DNA of 64,000 nucleotides from Synaphobranchus kaupii (lineage: Eukaryota > Chordata > Actinopteri > Anguilliformes > Synaphobranchidae), in NCBI GenBank assembly GCA_029718625.1, contig CM056387.1:32620105-32684104 (forward strand), read 5' to 3'. Below the pieces are notes generated by a model that was given only the letters and a program-made list of their open reading frames with translations, ran no database searches and had not been told where the DNA came from. Positions 46,829 through 59,564 of this stretch are shown in pieces (within the stretch, counting starts at the first letter, position 1; every line of letters starts with the position of its first letter). The position numbers and the translations under genes were made by a program.

Positions 46829-48112
46829 TGTGACAACCGCATTCCCATCCTACTGTTTCCCGTGTTTTCCCTCTCCCCCTGTGTCATGTTCGTCTCTCCT
46901 TAGTCCGTCTTTCCCCTTGCTGCAGGTTGGGCGTAGCTTCCTAATTGTTTCACCCTGTTACACGCCACTCCTTTCAGCCTATCCCACTTCCCCGCTTTTC
47001 GCATGCATTCCACACTCTTCTATCTGCTAATCACTCCTGCATACATTCGCACGCGGCACATAATTGATAGCAATTAAATGTTGTATTTAGTCACCCGGTG
47101 TTCTCTGTCCTGTGCCAGTTCGTTAACGTTGTTGTCTGTGAAACTTCTGGTCCTGTCCTGAGTTCTAGTAACCAGTCTAGTTTAATTCCTGAGTCTTTGT
47201 GGGTTTGGTGTTAAATGGCCTCCCGCTCTGTTTAAACTTGAGTTCGCTCTAGCCTTGAACAGCACGTCTGCTGTTCATAGTTCCTGTTCCGTCAAACTAA
47301 CTCTGTCTGCTTCTATTGTCTGAACTGCAGCTGTTGGTTGTCCCTGCCTGTGTTGCGGTCTACAGCCTCCCTCCTGACGTGTGTGCAGCCGTCTGGGCTT
47401 CTGCTCTTCTACACTGCAGCTGTTCCTGCGTCCGGCCGTTGCCGCTACTGCTGCCATGGTTACGGTTGCGCTCACTGCTGCTGCCCTGCTGCTACGCCCG
47501 GATCCCGATCCACGGGTCCTGCTCTTTCCGCTCCTGCGCCCGCTCATCCCCTGCTCATTCTAACCGGTTGTCTGTCTCCATTGCCTCCCCTGCTCTCTCC
47601 TAACTCTCTCATTCCCCGCAGCCTCAACCCGGACTGTCTGTATTAATTGTCGCTCCCTACTCTTCAGGAGAATGCCTATTATTGAAGTTTAACTTATTGG
47701 ATGCTTCGCGCTCCCACATCTGTCTGTCTGTCTGTCTGTCTACCGTGTGTCCAGTCCAGTCTAGCCCTGCCAAGTCCAGTTCCGGTCTGGAACGAGCGTT
47801 GCCCGGTTGCCAAGTCCAGTTCCGGCTTGGAACAAGTGCCACCCGTTGTCCAGTCCCGTTCCGGCCAGGAACGAAGTCCAGTCCATTGTCAAGTCCAGTT
47901 CCAGCCAGGAACGAAGTCCAGTCCGTTGTCAAGTCCAGTTCCGGCTTGGAACAAGCCTGCCCGGTCCAAGAATATTGTGTGATCTGTATAACCTGTCTTG
48001 CCTTTCTCCCCCTGCTACAGAACTGCCCTGTAAGCAATAAAAACACCTGGGAATTGGCAATCTCTTGTCTGAGTCGTGCATTTGGGTTCAGTCAGCTGTC
48101 TGGGTCATAACA
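46829..48112 (+). mobile_element. LTR-like element, sense copy
   Basis: A 1284-bp segment bounded by TGTGACAAC...GGTCATAACA. It is the reverse-complement relative of 3367-4582. AATAAA occurs near 48037, about 75 bp from the end, followed by a TCTTGTCTGAGTCGTGC segment, as expected for an LTR 3' part. Flanks AAAAT and AAAAA are a possible 5-bp target duplication with one mismatch. Its left end abuts the foldback arm. Open frames inside are short and not retroviral. Confidence 0.72.
47771..47970 (+). repeat. Five 40-bp tandem repeats within the LTR-like element
   Basis: Five copies of a 40-bp unit starting CAAGTCCAGTTCCGG with a GGAACGA or GGAACAA core, preceded by a short (TCTG)n run near 47720. 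The antisense copy at 3367-4582 does not show this array. Confidence 0.85.
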
Positions 48113-48480
48113 AAAAATTATTCTAAAGTACCAGAGTTAAGGATAATTTCAGTTTAAATTGTGCAGTTTAAATACTACATAATATAAGAGGGAGAGAAAC
48201 ATAAATACACAGATAGGTAGATATATATATAGATGGATGGATGGATGATGCTTGGGGTGTTGGTGGCCCTAAACAAGAATGTTGTTAATTGTGTGGCCGA
48301 GGGATGACTGCATATAGCGTTTTTTTTTCCAGCGAGCAGCCAGCTCTACCTCAGGGCACAGATGTGGACCTGTAGGTGCTTTTATAAACCCCATTAAAAA
48401 AATTAAAACAGAGGGAGAAAGACTGAAAACAAATGACAAAAAAATAAAGTAATATAAAAACAAAATAGCCTAAGCTGATT

Positions 48481-48702
48481 CCTCCAGAATTATTAGCAAG
48501 CTTGGTTATGTGTTTCTGAGAAAATCTTTTATCTTTTATAAAAATGTTTTTGTTTCTTTTAATAAATTTACCTCAATTAAAGGTTTTGATTTCCTTCATG
48601 GTTTTTTTTTAAATATGAAGCTGATAACCAACAAATACATTTTTTCATAGCCTTTTTTGCTTATTTCTACCAAGGGTGCCAATAATCCTGGAGGGCACTG
48701 CA
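48481..48702. mobile_element. Tc1/mariner-like MITE, degraded
   Basis: Terminal sequences CCTCCAGAATTATTAGCAAG (left) and CCAAGGGTGCCAATAATCC then TGGAGGGCACTG (right) are mutually inverted and resemble fish Tc1 ends. The interior is AT-rich and non-coding. Confidence 0.65.
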
Positions 48703-49574
48703 TATAAAAAAGCTACATTTACTTGCTATAAATTGAGGTAAGGTTCATTTCTCAGTAAAACATTAAACTCTCATTCTTACTCCTTGTTCTCCAATTGTCA
48801 GCCATTGTTCTCCAAAAAATATTCACAGGTGTTGGGGGTATCACGTTGAGGCGAAATGAGCCCGCACACCCCCTAAACACGTTTGATGGGTTAATCATTT
48901 CTTACAGTGTGTTGGCATCGCCTGTCTTCCTCTGAGACTGACTGTAATTTACTATTCTTTTCTTGGCGCTATCCGTTCTCCCAAGACCGTGTGGAATTCC
49001 TGCACTGGCCTCTAGAACCAGGCTGGAAAAAAAAACCAATTAATATGCAGCAGCTTTCTCTCTTTGTCTTTTTCTACATTCACTCCTTCATCCTTTCTCT
49101 CTTTCTCCATTTCTTTCTTCCCTTTCTCTTCAGATACGCTACGCAGGCCCCTCTACACAGAGCGTTTGGTCCGCGCCGTCGCTGTAGCTAAAGAACGTAG
49201 CCAAAGCCAGATGCTTGTGAATGTTCATCAGCAGTTTGCCCTTTTTGCTGTTTGTCCCTTAAATAAATAAACAAATAAATAAATCACCCACCTCCAGGAT
49301 ATTTGCTTTTTTAGTGTCCAGGACCTTGTGGGGACAGCAAGGCACGTAGAAGTTTGGGTTCTTGCAGTAGAAAAGGTATCTTTGATGTCTGTGTGTTTGA
49401 TGTCTATAAGAGTATCTCTCGTACCCGAGCCCAACACGTCTGAGAATGAGTGAAATGGGGGTGATTAATATAGATGGCATGGTTTTATTTCCTCTTTTGA
49501 GGTTTGTAATTGAGGAATACAAAACATGTTCGTCTGTGTGAAACCTATGTTCTCTGCCCCGTGCACTGCGTACG

Positions 49575-49575
49575 C

Positions 49576-49613
<38 letters not shown>
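49575..49613. repeat. (CA)n microsatellite
   Basis: About 19 CA dinucleotides with one interruption. Confidence 0.95.
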
Positions 49614-49710
49614 TTCACCTCGATGCCCTCATATGATGACATAATTATACATTTTTCCACTTCCTTTTCAAAGACGTTGCTTAGTTTCCATAGTTATCAG
49701 GAGCTGCTAG

Positions 49711-50640
49711 TTACACATAGCAAGGAGAAATTAAAAATGCACACAGAAACGCGTTCCGGGTCATAGGAGCTTAAATTAGTTCTGCTAGAGTTTAGTTTAG
49801 CACCAGGCCTGGAGGGCCACAGTGTCTACTGGTTCCGGGTGTGTTTTAGCACACTTTGGGCCTGATTTACTAAGTCCTTTAGTGTGTGCAAAACATTTTG
49901 ATCACACACAAAACCAATAACATGTCCAATGGTTGGTTGTGTTATTAGTTTTGCGCACGCTACAGGTCTTAGTAAATCAGGCCCTTAATGTGAATAATTT
50001 AAGCAATTGATTTGCTAAAGACTCTCACTCATTGTTTTTTTTTTTTTTTACAATTGGCTGCTCATTGAAAGGAGACCACACAATTCTGCAGAAATGATGG
50101 CCCTCCAGGATACGCTTTTGAGTGAAGGCCAAATTATGAGGTTAGTTTCTGTAGAATGGGGACCTTGGTCATTAGCCTAGCGTGCATAACTGGACAGCAT
50201 TTCTTGTAAGTATGAACAGGAACTGGAGCTGATAAGTCAGAAATTGCAGGTGCAATGTGTGGTTGGGGCACTGGTGTTGCACCCTTGGGCAATCTGAATT
50301 GCGTCAGTAAAAAATGTAGCTGTATAAATTCTACATAAAAAGGAAATGTGAGCTGTGACCCTTGGTACGTCTACATGTACAGATATCATCCACAGAAACA
50401 GCATTCCTGTGTTTCTGCTCACCCTCTGTGCTGGTGTTTAATGTCTTTGTTAGGCCTCTCTCTCTCTCAGGGTGAGGTTTTATATGCTGTCTCCTGGCTT
50501 AGCAGGTTTTGTGTAAACCGACGTCTTGACAATACGCTGTCGGAACTGAAATTGGGATGGTAGGTAAGTATCCGCCAAGTTACGGCTTGGCGGGGCATGC
50601 CCCATACCTATACAGCACCGAGAGTTTGGCACTTTTCAGG
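49711..50640. repeat. Duplication unit 0, partial copy
   Basis: Starts GTTACACATAGCAAGGAG and matches the left parts of units 1-3 up to about GGGCATGCCCCATACCTATAC (50620), after which homology is lost. No GPCR exon is associated. It includes a SINE-derived fragment (about 50250-50330) and a Harbinger MITE. Confidence 0.7.
49858..49984. mobile_element. Harbinger-type MITE
   Basis: A 127-bp element with 17-bp inverted ends GGGCCTGATTTACTAAG / CTTAGTAAATCAGGCCC. Flanks TTT and TTA suggest a 3-bp TTA target duplication. The paralogous sequence near 51550 (AGCACACTTCATGTGA) lacks the element and serves as an empty site. Confidence 0.82.
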
Positions 50641-51409
50641 GTTTCCTACAGAAGTACTCAAAATGACCACAGACTCTGAGCCCTTAAAAACATTAACTTC
50701 TGTATGTTCTGACCTCATGTAACCACACAACATTCAGATACAACTTCACACATCCACACAATAAAGCCCCAAACTTGGGTTACTTTGCCGGTTTTTCTCC
50801 TCCTCCTTCTCCTCCTCCTTCTTCTTCTTCTTCTTCTGCTTCTTCTTCTTATTTTTACTGCTGCAAAGGCTCTATACCCTCAAATAATAATTCTCCCCAT
50901 TGGATAACAATATCGCATACCTGCCATCCCAAGCTTATCAACCAATACAACATTTTCAAACTAATGTGGACACATCACAGTATCACAGACAAAACTGCTA
51001 TATGGCTTTGCATTTTCCGTGGAGTATCTGTGGCCTAGTTGTCAGAGTTGCTGTCTCTCATACTGAGGATTGTGAGTTTAATCCCTGCCATGTACCAAAG
51101 TGCAAGAATGTTTTTGACAAAAACAATGTGAAAATACTATACTTTTAATTTATTAGACTGTTATTTTCACATTAACAAATGTTTTTTTATTGCAAAGGCA
51201 AAGACATGTTTACAATATTAACTGTTCAATGTTTCACTTCTACTTCCGCGAAATTGTGAAAGTCAGACGACACCACTGCAGGTAACATTACGCAGTGTGG
51301 GAACAAATGTTCTATTTGTCACGCAGAGAAAATACAGTTTTAACGCAAAATTTCATCTGGTTAAGATCTTGTTGTTGCATTAATGATAAAAAAATATATA
51401 AATAACTGT
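50641..51409. other. Unit 0-unit 1 spacer
   Basis: No gene. Contains a CTT/CTC-rich polypyrimidine tract (about 50797-50850) and otherwise unclassified sequence. Confidence 0.5.
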
Positions 51410-53608
51410 TACACATTGCAAGGAGAAATAATAAAATGCGCATGGAAGCGCGGTCTGGGTCAGCACTAGAGCAGGGCTGTCTGGCTCCAGGGCCAGGAGG
51501 GCCACAGTGGGGGGCCACAGGATCTCCTGGTTTCTGCTGTGTTTAGCACACTTCATGTGACTAATTTAAGTCATTGATTTGCTAATGACTCTCTTACTCA
51601 TTGTTTTTTTTGTTTTTTTAAACAATTGGCTGCTTATTGAATGGAGACGACAAAATTCTGCAGAAATGGTGGCCCTCCAGGATACGCTTTTGAGTGAAGA
51701 CCAAATTAGGAGGTTAGTTTCTGTAGAATGGGGACCTTGGTCATTAGCCTAGCGTGCATAACTGGACAGCATTTCTTGTAAGTGTGAACAGGAACTGGAG
51801 CTGATAAGTCAGAAATTGCTGGTGCAATGTGTGGTTGGGACACTGGTGTTGCTCCCTTGGGCAATCTGAATTGGGTCAGTAAAAAATTTAGCTGTATAAA
51901 CTGTACATAAAAAGTAAATGTGAGCTGTGACCCTTGGTAAGTCTACATGTACAGATATCATCCACAGAAACAGCATTCCTGTGTTTCTGCTCACCCTCTG
52001 TGCTGGTGTTTAATACCTCTCTCTCTCAGGGTGAGGTTTTATATGCTGTTTCCTGGCTTAGCAGGTTTTGTGTAAACCGCCGTCATGACTGACGCTGTCG
52101 GAACTGAAATTGGGATGGTAAGTATGCCATCTGCAAAGTTACGGCTTGGCGGGGCATTCCCCATACCTATACAAAATGAGAACTTGGCACTTTATAATAT
52201 AATTTGTATCATACCTTTCACCCAGAGATACAACCTGTCTGTCTATTTTTATCATCAGGGTTTTGTTAAATAAATGTATATACATTGTCCTGTAATACAT
52301 TTTGTGTGATGACAGCATGATGTGAACATAATGTAATATTCATGAGTGACAGCACATTCGAATCGCAATTATAGTTTTAAATATATAAAACAAATGTAAC
52401 AAAATAAAGGGAAAACAATTAAAAGGTTAAAAAAAGCTTCACTTAAAAGAATATTTAGGCCCAAAAGTTAAAACTTATGCATTTCAATTTTCCATCCAAT
52501 TTCCACACATAACTCCAATGTCAAAGATGACATTTCAATCCATGTTTCTTCTTCAGGTTGTGGGATCCAGTGGAATAAATAAATATATTTTCTATGATTC
52601 AATCCGATTCATTCTGGATTAAACAGATTTATATTGTCTTTAATTTATATGGATAAATAAAATGTTTTATTTATATATACGTTTCATTTAAATTGTATGC
52701 TTAATGTTTATGAGGGCCAAGAATCAAATAATTTTTTAACATACATCTCAATCTAAACTAAAACCATGTAACATTCCTGTACGGACACAGTAAAATGTTA
52801 ATGTTGATTAAACTCTAACAGCGTTTACATGTGGAAAAAAACTACCAGTGTAACACACCAGAAAGTGAACTATCCCTTTATTTATTTTATTCATTTATTT
52901 AAAAGGGACAGCAACATAGTAATCAACATATCCGCAAAAGCATCAATGGGTACAATGCCAGAGTTAGCTCAAGAGCTAGTTTTCATCTGTAGTCTCAAGG
53001 CAGGTGAAAGATCATTATAGGACATGAACTCCATTAAGTAAACTATTCCTTTAAATTCCTAATTTCTGACCAGTAGTGTTATGTTTTACCAGGATTGCAT
53101 GCTTTAGCAATAACATGCATTTTTGTAAGAGTTGAATAGCAATTTGCATAGATCTGATTATATGCATATGTTTGGAAAAGTACAGCATAATTTGAAGTGC
53201 ATGATTATTGAGAAGAAGCACACTACACATCTTTCAGGCTTGAAGTAGGACAACCATAAACCTTACGTTGCGTTTAACTCCAACTGGAATTTTATGGAGC
53301 AGCATGACTGGATTTCATGTGTTCCTTGAGGCACAGTGTTTATCTTAGAACTCACACAATCAATACATGCAAACATCACAGGTGTTGAATAAATAAGGTG
53401 ACGTATTTGTCGCTGCATTGTTACCCAGCAACAGATGACCAATTGAGTCTCAAACCCTTGAATAGGAAGCACTGACAATGCCTGACTCAGAGCTGCAGAT
53501 CATGCAATACTCAACAACACATCCAACAATATACTGTATGTACACAATGCAGAAATACTAGAGATACAGAGATACATACATACATCTATTCAGTATCACA
53601 CCTTCCCT

Positions 53609-53646
<38 letters not shown>

Positions 53647-54600
53647 ACAATAATCAGATCTAACCATGATTTAAACTTGTATGGGAAGTTGCTGAGTGAA
53701 GTATACTTCCACCTCCTTCATCTCTCAGACAGCTGGAGGCCTTCCTTCTTGAAGAGTAATCCAATATCCTAGTACATGGTTCAGAACTTGTATGACAGCA
53801 TTCTAAGAAGGACTGAAGCTGTTCTGAAAGTGAAGGGTCGCCCTACTCCTTATCACTTTATATTCATATATTTGTGAGATGTTTCCACTGTTTTTTCTAA
53901 CCCCTGTATGTCCTTTTGTAAAAGCCTGTTCTAGACACTGGTAACATTTTCAGTTCTAACAGTGGACGTCTCTTTGTTCTCGTTGTGAGTGCAGAGTCTC
54001 CTCCTACAGCAGTGTGTGACCAGTGTGTAACTGGCATCTTTCTTAAGTAAGATGTACAGTAGGGAGTCCATTAGAGGGCTGATATTCAGGAACAGTGTAG
54101 CGACAAAATAGATTTTATCAAAATCATATATATACTTTTCGAATAAACTCGGTGAAATTTTAAAAATAAGTAATAATATGCTTGGAAAGAACAGAACTAA
54201 ATATATAAGCAATACGAGTGCCAGTGTACCCAGAATCCTTTTCTTCTCTTCACGTGAGACTGAGATGGAGTGGGAGAGGGCTCTCCATGTAGCCACCAGG
54301 AAGAACACTAGAAGTGGCAGTGGGAGGATGAGGAAGATGGCATATCCTATAAATACGCCCTTGAGGGAATAGAAACCCCCAAAGAAAAACACAACTGTGA
54401 AGAGCAGGTCACACACATATACTGCCAGTGAGATGAGGATGGAGTGTTTGATAGTGCGGCAAAATCGATAACACAAAGGATGCACAACCAGGAGGTATCT
54501 CTCCAGTGCAATACACATCATGAACAAAATACTGGCCCCTAAACCGAACATGAACAGCCCAATGGCTGCATATTTATATACATAAGTCGTATATACATAT
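51410..54600. repeat. Tandem duplication unit 1 (carries GPCR copy 1)
   Basis: About 3.2 kb running from AACTGTTACACATTGCAAGG to the next such junction at 54601. Matches unit 2 (54601-59563, minus its LTR-like insert) and unit 3 (59564-62259) along its length at high identity. Order in each: dispersed-repeat remnant, SINE-derived fragment, non-coding block, GA repeat (deleted in unit 3), GPCR exon on the minus strand. Confidence 0.85.
53610..53641. repeat. (GA)n microsatellite, unit 1
   Basis: About 15 GA dinucleotides; the unit 2 counterpart at 58546-58599 is longer. Confidence 0.95.
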
Positions 54601-54605
54601 AACTG
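53931..54605 (-). pseudogene. Class A GPCR fragment, copy 1 (TM3 to C-terminus, open)
   Basis: Seven-transmembrane receptor remnant on the minus strand. It starts in TM3 (KYAAIGLFMFGLGASILF), has the ERY version of the DRY motif (ALERYLLVVHPLCYRF), TM4, TM5 (LILPLPLLVFFLVATW), TM6 (LALVLLIYLVLFFPS) and TM7 with an NPxxY-like SPLMDSLLYILL, then a Cys-rich tail (HCCRRRLC). About 206 residues are open from the first internal Met. TM1 and TM2 are missing: an in-frame stop at 54606-54608 closes the frame just before TM3, at the unit junction. A CAG there could be a splice acceptor, so this might be a 3' exon, but truncation by the duplication is simpler. Loop and tail pattern suggests the P2Y/proton-sensing-like delta group; the exact family is not recognised. 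Confidence 0.65.
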
Positions 54606-55524
54606 TTACACATAGCAAGGAGAAATAATAAAATGCGCACAGAAGCGTGGTCCGGGTCAGCACTAGAGCAGGGCTGCCCGGCTCCAGGGCCAGGAGGGCC
54701 ACAGTGGGGGGACACAGGGTCCCCTGGTTTCTGCTGTGTTTAGCACTCTTCATGTGATTAATTTAAGTCATTGATTGGTAAAGACTTTCTCACTCATTGT
54801 TTTTTTTAAATTATTATTATTATTATTTTTTTACAATTGGCTGCTTATTGAAAAGAGACCACACAATTCTGCAGAAATTATGGCCCTCCAGGATGCGCTT
54901 TTGAGTGAAGGCCAAATTATGAGGTTAGTTTCTGTAGAATGGGGACCTTGGTCATTAGCCTAGCGTGCATAACTGGACAGCATTTCTTGTAAGTATGAAC
55001 AGGAACTGGAGCTGATAAGTCAGAAATTGCAGGTGCAATGTGCGGTTGGGACACTGGTGTTGCTCCCTTGGGCAATCTGAATTGCGTCAGTAAAAAATGT
55101 AGCTGTATAAACTGTACATAAAAAGTAAATGTGAGCTGTGACCCTTGGTAAGTCTACATGTACAGATATCATCCACAGAAACAGCATTCCTGTGTTTCTG
55201 CTCACCCTCTGTGCTGGTGTTTAATGCCACTCTCTCTCAGGGTGAGGTTTTATATGCCGTTTCCTGGCTTAGCAGGTTTTGTGTAAACGGACGTCATGAC
55301 TGACGCTGTCGGAACTGAAATTGGGATGCTAGGTATGCCATCTACAAAGTTACGGCTTGGCGGGGCATGCCCCATACCTATACAGAATGAGAACTTGGCA
55401 CTTCATAATATAATTTGTATGATACCTTTCACCCAGAGATACAACCTGTCTGTGTATTTTTATCATCAGCGTTTTGTTATAGAAACGTATATATATTGTC
55501 CTGTAATACATTTTGTGTGATGAC

Positions 55525-57252
55525 TGTAATGAGGGCGTGACGTGTGAAGTGGGAGGAGCCAAACGCAGCAAGGGGAATCATTAAGCCCTTAGGCCACTAA
55601 GGCGGGATACCCCGCAGATAAGGGAAGGACAAGACAAGGAACACAAACACACCACAGCTACAGACTGGCTCACTGATACACCAGAGCCAGGAATATAACG
55701 CCCTGTCTCGATAACGAGACGCATACGAACAGGCGAGTAGCAACATGGCACAAACACACACAACAAATAAACACAGGAAACTAATAACAATAGGTATAGG
55801 AGGAGGCGAAGGAACAGATATAACGTTCCGTGGTTAGATGTATAGGCTCGCAGTCAAACGCAAATGTCTACAACATCGTCCGGTCTCCCTAAGAGACGAA
55901 TTGCACCGAAGGGCGAGCAGAACTACAGTTCTGAACAGAAACGCCCAAATCTCCATACACGGAGAAAAAGCACAAAAGACGATGGGACAGCTGCACCGAA
56001 ACTATCGGCTAACTGACTTACACAAGCCCTGCCTCTCAGGTGAGGAATATATTAATGAGGCTAACAGGAACAGAGATTTAACGTTCCATGGCGATATTAA
56101 TGGGCTCGCAGTCCAATGAATAAAAAGAGGGTAAACACCCGATCTCCCAGGAGAGAGAAACATTTTACAGGTGAGCCGACGAAGCATCGTCGTCCCATAA
56201 CTTTACTATCCACAGACTAACGCAAGCTTAAACAGGAACAACCGCCCTAGCCTCTCAGTAAGAATAAATGAAACGAGGCGAAATGGAACAGAGAGCTAAC
56301 GTTCCGATGCTATATAAAGACACGCGCAGTCACACACAAACACGTCCACAACATAGCCCAAGCTCCATAAACTAGGAGGCTAATACCTGGAGAACGAAAC
56401 CGAACAGCTCGCAACCAACGTCTCGCAGGTATTAGGGAGTATAGGACAGCTGCAACAAAAGACCAACGCAAAATAGCACGACAGCCTCAATATAAATGAA
56501 AACCCTGAGTCACAACAACGGGGAACGTAGTCCACGAGAAGGAGACTAAACAGGGAAAAACGTACCAAGGCTACTTACTGGCTCACAGTAACACGGAATT
56601 AAGTAGAAGCAAAAACGCCAGGTCTCTCAGAGAATAAATATATAACGAGGCGAATTGGAACAGAGAGCTAACGTTCCGATGCTATAATTAGAACACACGC
56701 AGTCACACACAAACACGTCCACAACAACGCCCAAGCTCCATATAAAGAGACAAACACCCGGAGAACGAAACCGAACAACAGCTCGCAACAATCGTCTCGC
56801 AGGTAAAAAGGACGTACAGGACGGCTACTACCAAAAGACCTACGCAACATAGCACAACAGCCTCTCAGAAAACTAATGAAGGAGACGAGGCGAAATGGAA
56901 CAGAGATTTACGGTCCCAAACTTCTACGAGATAATCAACAACCAAGCCAGTAAGAAATAAGCCCTGCCTCTAAAAAGAGACGCTAAAAATAGGCGAGTAG
57001 CCAAAAATGGTACGAGAACTCACAGCCAATAATAACACCACAGTACATACAATTAACAAACAATGTCGAAGCCCCGAATGAAGAGAACGGTAGGCTTATA
57101 TATCTCTCAGGTAACTACACGCAGGTGTAAAAGCTTAAACAGAAACTCCCCCAACTCAGCAGGGCGGAGCAAGCATCTACCAAAAGGGCAGCGCCCTCGC
57201 GTGGCCACCAAGGAGAACGACCGCATAGGCAAACAGGGTCAAAACCATGACA
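55525..57252. mobile_element. LTR-like element inserted in unit 2
   Basis: 1728 bp bounded by TGTAATG...CATGACA with a perfect 5-bp target duplication ATGAC (55520-55524 and 57253-57257). Units 1 and 3 give the empty site (TGTGTGATGACAGCATG). The interior has degenerate direct repeats of a few hundred bases built around AACAGAGAGCTAACGTTCCG (about 56290, 56660; related at 56070 and 56900). No gag or pol frame; probably a solo LTR. Confidence 0.85.
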
Positions 57253-58545
57253 ATGACAGCATGATGTGAACATAATGTAATATTTATGAGTGACAGCACA
57301 TTGGAATTGCAATTCTAGTTTTAAATATATAAAACAAATGTAACAAAATAAAGGGAAAACAATGAAAAGGTTAAAAAAAAGCTTCACTCAAAATAATATT
57401 TAGGCCCAAAAGTTAAAACTTATGCATTTCAATTTTCCATCCAATTTCCACACATAACTCCAATGTCAAAGATGACATTTCAATCCATGTTTCTTCTTCA
57501 GGTTGTGGGATCCAGTGGAATAAATAAATATATTTTCTATGATTCAATCCGATTCATTCTGGATTAAAGAGATTTATGTTGTCTTTAATTTATATGGATA
57601 AATAAAATGTTTTATTTATATATACGTTTCATTTAAATTGTATGCTTAATGTTTATGAGGGCCAAGAATCAAATAATTTTTTAACATACATCTCAATCTA
57701 AACTAAAACCATGTAACATTCCTGTACGGACACAGTAAAATGTTAATGTTGATTAAACTCTAACAGCGTTTACATGTGGAAAAAAATACCAGTGTAACAC
57801 ACCAGAAAGTGAACTATCCCTTTATTTATTTTATTAATTTATTTAAAAGGGACAGCAACATAGTAATCAACATATCCGCAAAAGCATCAATGGGTACAAT
57901 GCCAGAGTTAGCTCAAGAGCTAGTTTTCATCTGTAGTCTCTAGGCAGGTGAAAGATCATTATAGGACATGAACTCCATTAAGTAAACTATTCCATTACAT
58001 TCCTAATTTCTGACCAGTAGTGTTATGTTTTACCAGGATTGCATGCTTTAGCAATAACATACATTTTTGTAAGAGTTGAATAGCAATTTGCATAGATCTG
58101 ATTATATGCATATGTTTGGAAAAGTACAGCATAATTTGAAGTGCATGATTATTGAGAAGAAGCACGCTACACATCTTTCAGGCTTGAAGCAGGACAACCA
58201 TAAACCTGACAGTGCGTTTAACTCCAACTGGAATTTTATGGAGCAGCATGACTGGATTTCATGTGTTCCTTGAGGCACAGTGTTTATCTTAGAACTCACA
58301 CAATCAATACATGCAAACATCACAGGTGTTGAATAAATAAGGTGACGTATTTGTCGCTGCATTGTTACCCAGCAACAGATGACCAATTGAGTCTCAAACC
58401 CTTGCATAGGAAGCACTGACAATGCCTGACTCAGAGCTGCAGATCATGCAATACTCAACAACACATCCAACAATATACTGTAGGTACAGAATGCAGAAAT
58501 ACTAGAGATACATACATACATCTATTCAGTATCACACCTTCCCTA

Positions 58546-58546
58546 A

Positions 58547-58599
<53 letters not shown>
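58546..58599. repeat. (GA)n microsatellite, unit 2
   Basis: About 26 GA dinucleotides with one interruption. Confidence 0.95.
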
Positions 58600-58604
<5 letters not shown>

Positions 58605-58888
58605 ACAATCATCAGATCTAACCATGATTTAAACTTGTATGGGAAGTTGCTGAGTGAAGTATACTTCCACCTCCTTCATCTCTCAGAGAGCTGGAGGCCT
58701 TCCTTCTTGAAGAGTAATCCAATATCCTAGTACATGGTTCAGAACTTGTATGACACCATTCTAAGAAGGACTGAAGCTGTTCTGAAAGTGAAGGGTCGCC
58801 CTACTCCTTATCACTTTATATTCATATATTTGTGAGATGTTTCCACTGTTTTTTCTAACCCCTGTATGTCCTTTTGTAAAAGCTTGTT

Positions 58889-59564
58889 CTAGACACTGGT
58901 AACATTTTCAGTTCTAACAGTGGACGTCTCTTTGTTCTCGTTGTGAGTGCAGAGTCTCCTCCTACAGCAGTGTGTGACCAGTGTGTAACTGGCATCTTTC
59001 TTAAGTAAGATGTACAGTAGGGAGTCTATTAGAGGGCTGATATTCAGGAACAGTGTAGCGACAAAATAGATTTTTATCAAAATCATATATATACTTTTCG
59101 AATAAACTCTGTGAAATCTTACAAATAAGTAATAATATGCTTGGAAAGAACAGAACTAAATATATAAGCAATACGAGTGCCAGTGTACCCAGAATCCTTT
59201 TCTTCTCTTCACGTGAGACTGAGATGGAGTGGGAGAGGGCTCTCCATGTGGCCACCAGGAAGAACACTAGAAGTGGCAGTGGGAGGATGAGGAAGATGAA
59301 GTATCCTATAAATACGCCCTTGAGGGAATAGAAACCCCCAAAGAAAAACACAACTGTGAAGAGCAGGTCAGACACATAGACTGCCAGTGAGATGAGGATG
59401 GAGTGTTTCATAGTGCGGCAAAATCGATACCACAAAGGATGCACAACCAGGAGGTATCTCTCCAGTGCAATACACATCATGAACAAAATACTTGCCCCTA
59501 AACCGAACATGAACAGCCCAATGGCTGCATATTTATATACATAAGTCGTATATACATATAACTG
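58889..59564 (-). pseudogene. Class A GPCR fragment, copy 2 (frameshifted)
   Basis: Paralogue of copy 1 from the same TM3 start (KYAAIGLFMFGLG) with ALERYLLVVHPLWYRF, TM4-TM6 and TM7. One extra T in the run at 59071-59075 shifts the frame just before TM7, splitting the reading frame into 59001-59564 and 58889-59086. It lacks TM1-TM2 like copy 1, with the same in-frame stop at the unit junction. Confidence 0.85.

Larger units (their letters stand above)
48113..49710. other. Intergenic DNA, no gene recognised
   Basis: AT-rich, with a (GATG)n-like run near 48231-48247, a Tc1-like MITE (48481-48702) and a CA microsatellite. Short open frames on both strands show no recognisable domain. Confidence 0.5.
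54601..59563. repeat. Tandem duplication unit 2 (carries GPCR copy 2)
   Basis: Second copy of the unit, enlarged by the 1728-bp LTR-like insertion at 55525-57252. Apart from the insertion, alignment with unit 1 is nearly continuous. Confidence 0.85.

Noticed and set aside
47275..48110. Open frames in 47.3-48.1 kb
   Set aside because: Inside the sense LTR-like element and its 40-bp tandem repeats; no gag, pol or other domain.
53140..53152. ATTTGCAT octamers near 53144 and 62339
   Set aside because: Located in AT-rich duplicated or low-complexity DNA with no TATA or V gene nearby; chance matches are likely.
53263..53478. Conserved small minus-strand frame (also 58102-58422 and 61228-61449)
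   Set aside because: Similarity among copies follows from recent unit duplication; frame length changes between copies and no domain is recognised. It may be 3' UTR or intergenic.
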